From contig NZ_JAHB01000001.1 in NCBI RefSeq assembly GCF_000526955.1, positions 1 through 64,000 of the forward strand: a DNA stretch of 64,000 nucleotides, given 5' to 3'. The notes beneath the pieces are model-generated. The model saw nothing but the letters and a program-made list of their open reading frames with translations, was not told the origin of the DNA and did no database searches. Below, in pieces: positions 63,416-64,000 of this stretch (position 1 is the first letter of the stretch; each line of letters opens with the position of its first letter). This DNA is from Mycoplasmopsis cricetuli ATCC 35279. GTDB taxonomy: Bacteria > Bacillota_I > Bacilli_A > Mycoplasmatales > Metamycoplasmataceae. A program made the position numbers and the translations under genes.

Positions 63416-64000
63416 TTAGTTACTGTCTATTTTTTTAAATTTTACTATTTCTTTTCATAAAAATGGAAATTGTTTAGGTGTTGATCGTAATTTTACAATA
63501 TTAATAACATAGTTTTGTTTAGTTGAATAACTATTTTCTAGTAAATTAACTGCAATACTACATTTTAGTAATTTTAAAATAGGTTGAGCATGTTTAAGTT
63601 CTTCTTGATATTTAATTCCTTTTATTAAAGAAATTTTTCCATTTAATTTCACCAAGTGAAAACTTATCATAAGCATTGTTGCCACATCACCAACTGCTCG
63701 AGCTGTTACAATATCAAAAAGATTTTTTTCTTTAATATTTTCTGCTCTATCCTTAATCACTAAAATATTTTTCAATTTCAATTGTTGAATTACCATATTT
63801 AAAAAATTAACTCTTTTTTGAAGTGGTTCATAAATAGTAAAATTTAAATCATTTCTAACAATTGCATATGGCAATGATGGAAATCCAACTCCAGATCCCA
63901 CATCTAAAATAGTTTTTGCATTTTCATTTACAATTGAATCCATAAAAACTAATGATTCTAATATTCCTTCTTCTCAAAGCTTATCTTTAGTAAATCCGGT
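63416..64000 (-). CDS. rsmG: 16S rRNA (guanine-N7) methyltransferase RsmG, 5' end outside window
   Basis: The 3' 194 codons of rsmG (gidB). SAM-binding motif I is ILDVGSGVGFPSLPYAI, followed by YEPLQKRVNFLNMVI and the DIVTARAVGDVATML block. TGA codons before residue positions WEEGILES and WKEIVKFKK are Trp; the true stop is TAA 63416-63418. The protein methylates G527 of 16S rRNA. The start lies beyond 64000. It is upstream of gpmI on the same strand. Confidence 0.95.

Overview
The window is a piece of a very AT-rich chromosome from a wall-less bacterium of the Mycoplasma group. The strongest evidence is the code: TGA is read as tryptophan in nearly every gene (argS, gltX, ptsI, deoB, tsaD, gyrB and others only become full length this way). 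Short intergenic gaps, overlapping operons, many lipoproteins with classical lipoboxes, and the gene set (t6A, glycolysis, acetate fermentation, CoA salvage, no amino acid synthesis) agree. Remnants of an arginine dihydrolase operon suggest the hominis group of mycoplasmas; that placement is inference.

Layout. 0-2 kb: the end of an unknown gene, then a surface lipoprotein whose promoter contains a 16-A tract. 2-9 kb: argS, an amino acid permease, a ruined arcA-arcB-arcC operon, and tuf with a structured leader. 9-17 kb: two more lipoproteins, tyrS, a tRNA-binding-domain protein, a DegV protein, a nitroreductase, about 1 kb of empty AT-rich DNA, deoB and rpiB. 17-24 kb: a bacteriocin-type ABC exporter with a cysteine-less peptidase domain, ybeY-cdd-era, then whiA and ptsI. 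24.5-25 kb: five tRNA genes. 25-38 kb: a lipoprotein, trigger factor, a BrkB-like protein, gatCAB, an RNA pseudouridine synthase, scpAB, plsC, acpS, a DUF1934-like protein, gltX and tRNA-Lys. 38-42 kb is the most accessory-looking stretch: a YitT-family protein, a small trypsin-like lipoprotein, a secreted Trp-rich protein put out of frame by a poly(A) tract, and two membrane proteins. 42-51 kb: pyk, a membrane protein with possible lipoprotein-17-like regions, engB, coaD-ackA-pta, a GntR regulator and an ABC-2-like permease. 51-64 kb: rpsP-trmD-rplS, SRP RNA, tsaE-tsaB-tsaD, a hydrolase, lplA, coaX, coaBC, an ECF S component, gyrB, plsY, gpmI and the 3' part of rsmG.

How it fits together. 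Energy appears to come from sugars: PTS enzyme I, pyruvate kinase, phosphoglycerate mutase, and Pta-AckA for ATP from acetyl-CoA. The arginine route to ATP has been lost, although the permease gene beside it is open. CoA can be made from imported pantothenate (CoaX, CoaBC, CoaD; the ECF S component next door is a plausible importer). GatCAB with a probably non-discriminating GltX supplies Gln-tRNA.

The most interesting signals are the poly(A) promoter of the repeat-bearing lipoprotein, the poly(A) frameshift in the 40.25 kb secreted protein gene, two related non-coding hairpin elements (about 40.05 and 50.9 kb) beside accessory membrane-protein genes, the compact serine-protease lipoprotein, the ADI-OTC chimeric remnant, and the peptidase-dead exporter followed by a gene with no ordinary start codon.
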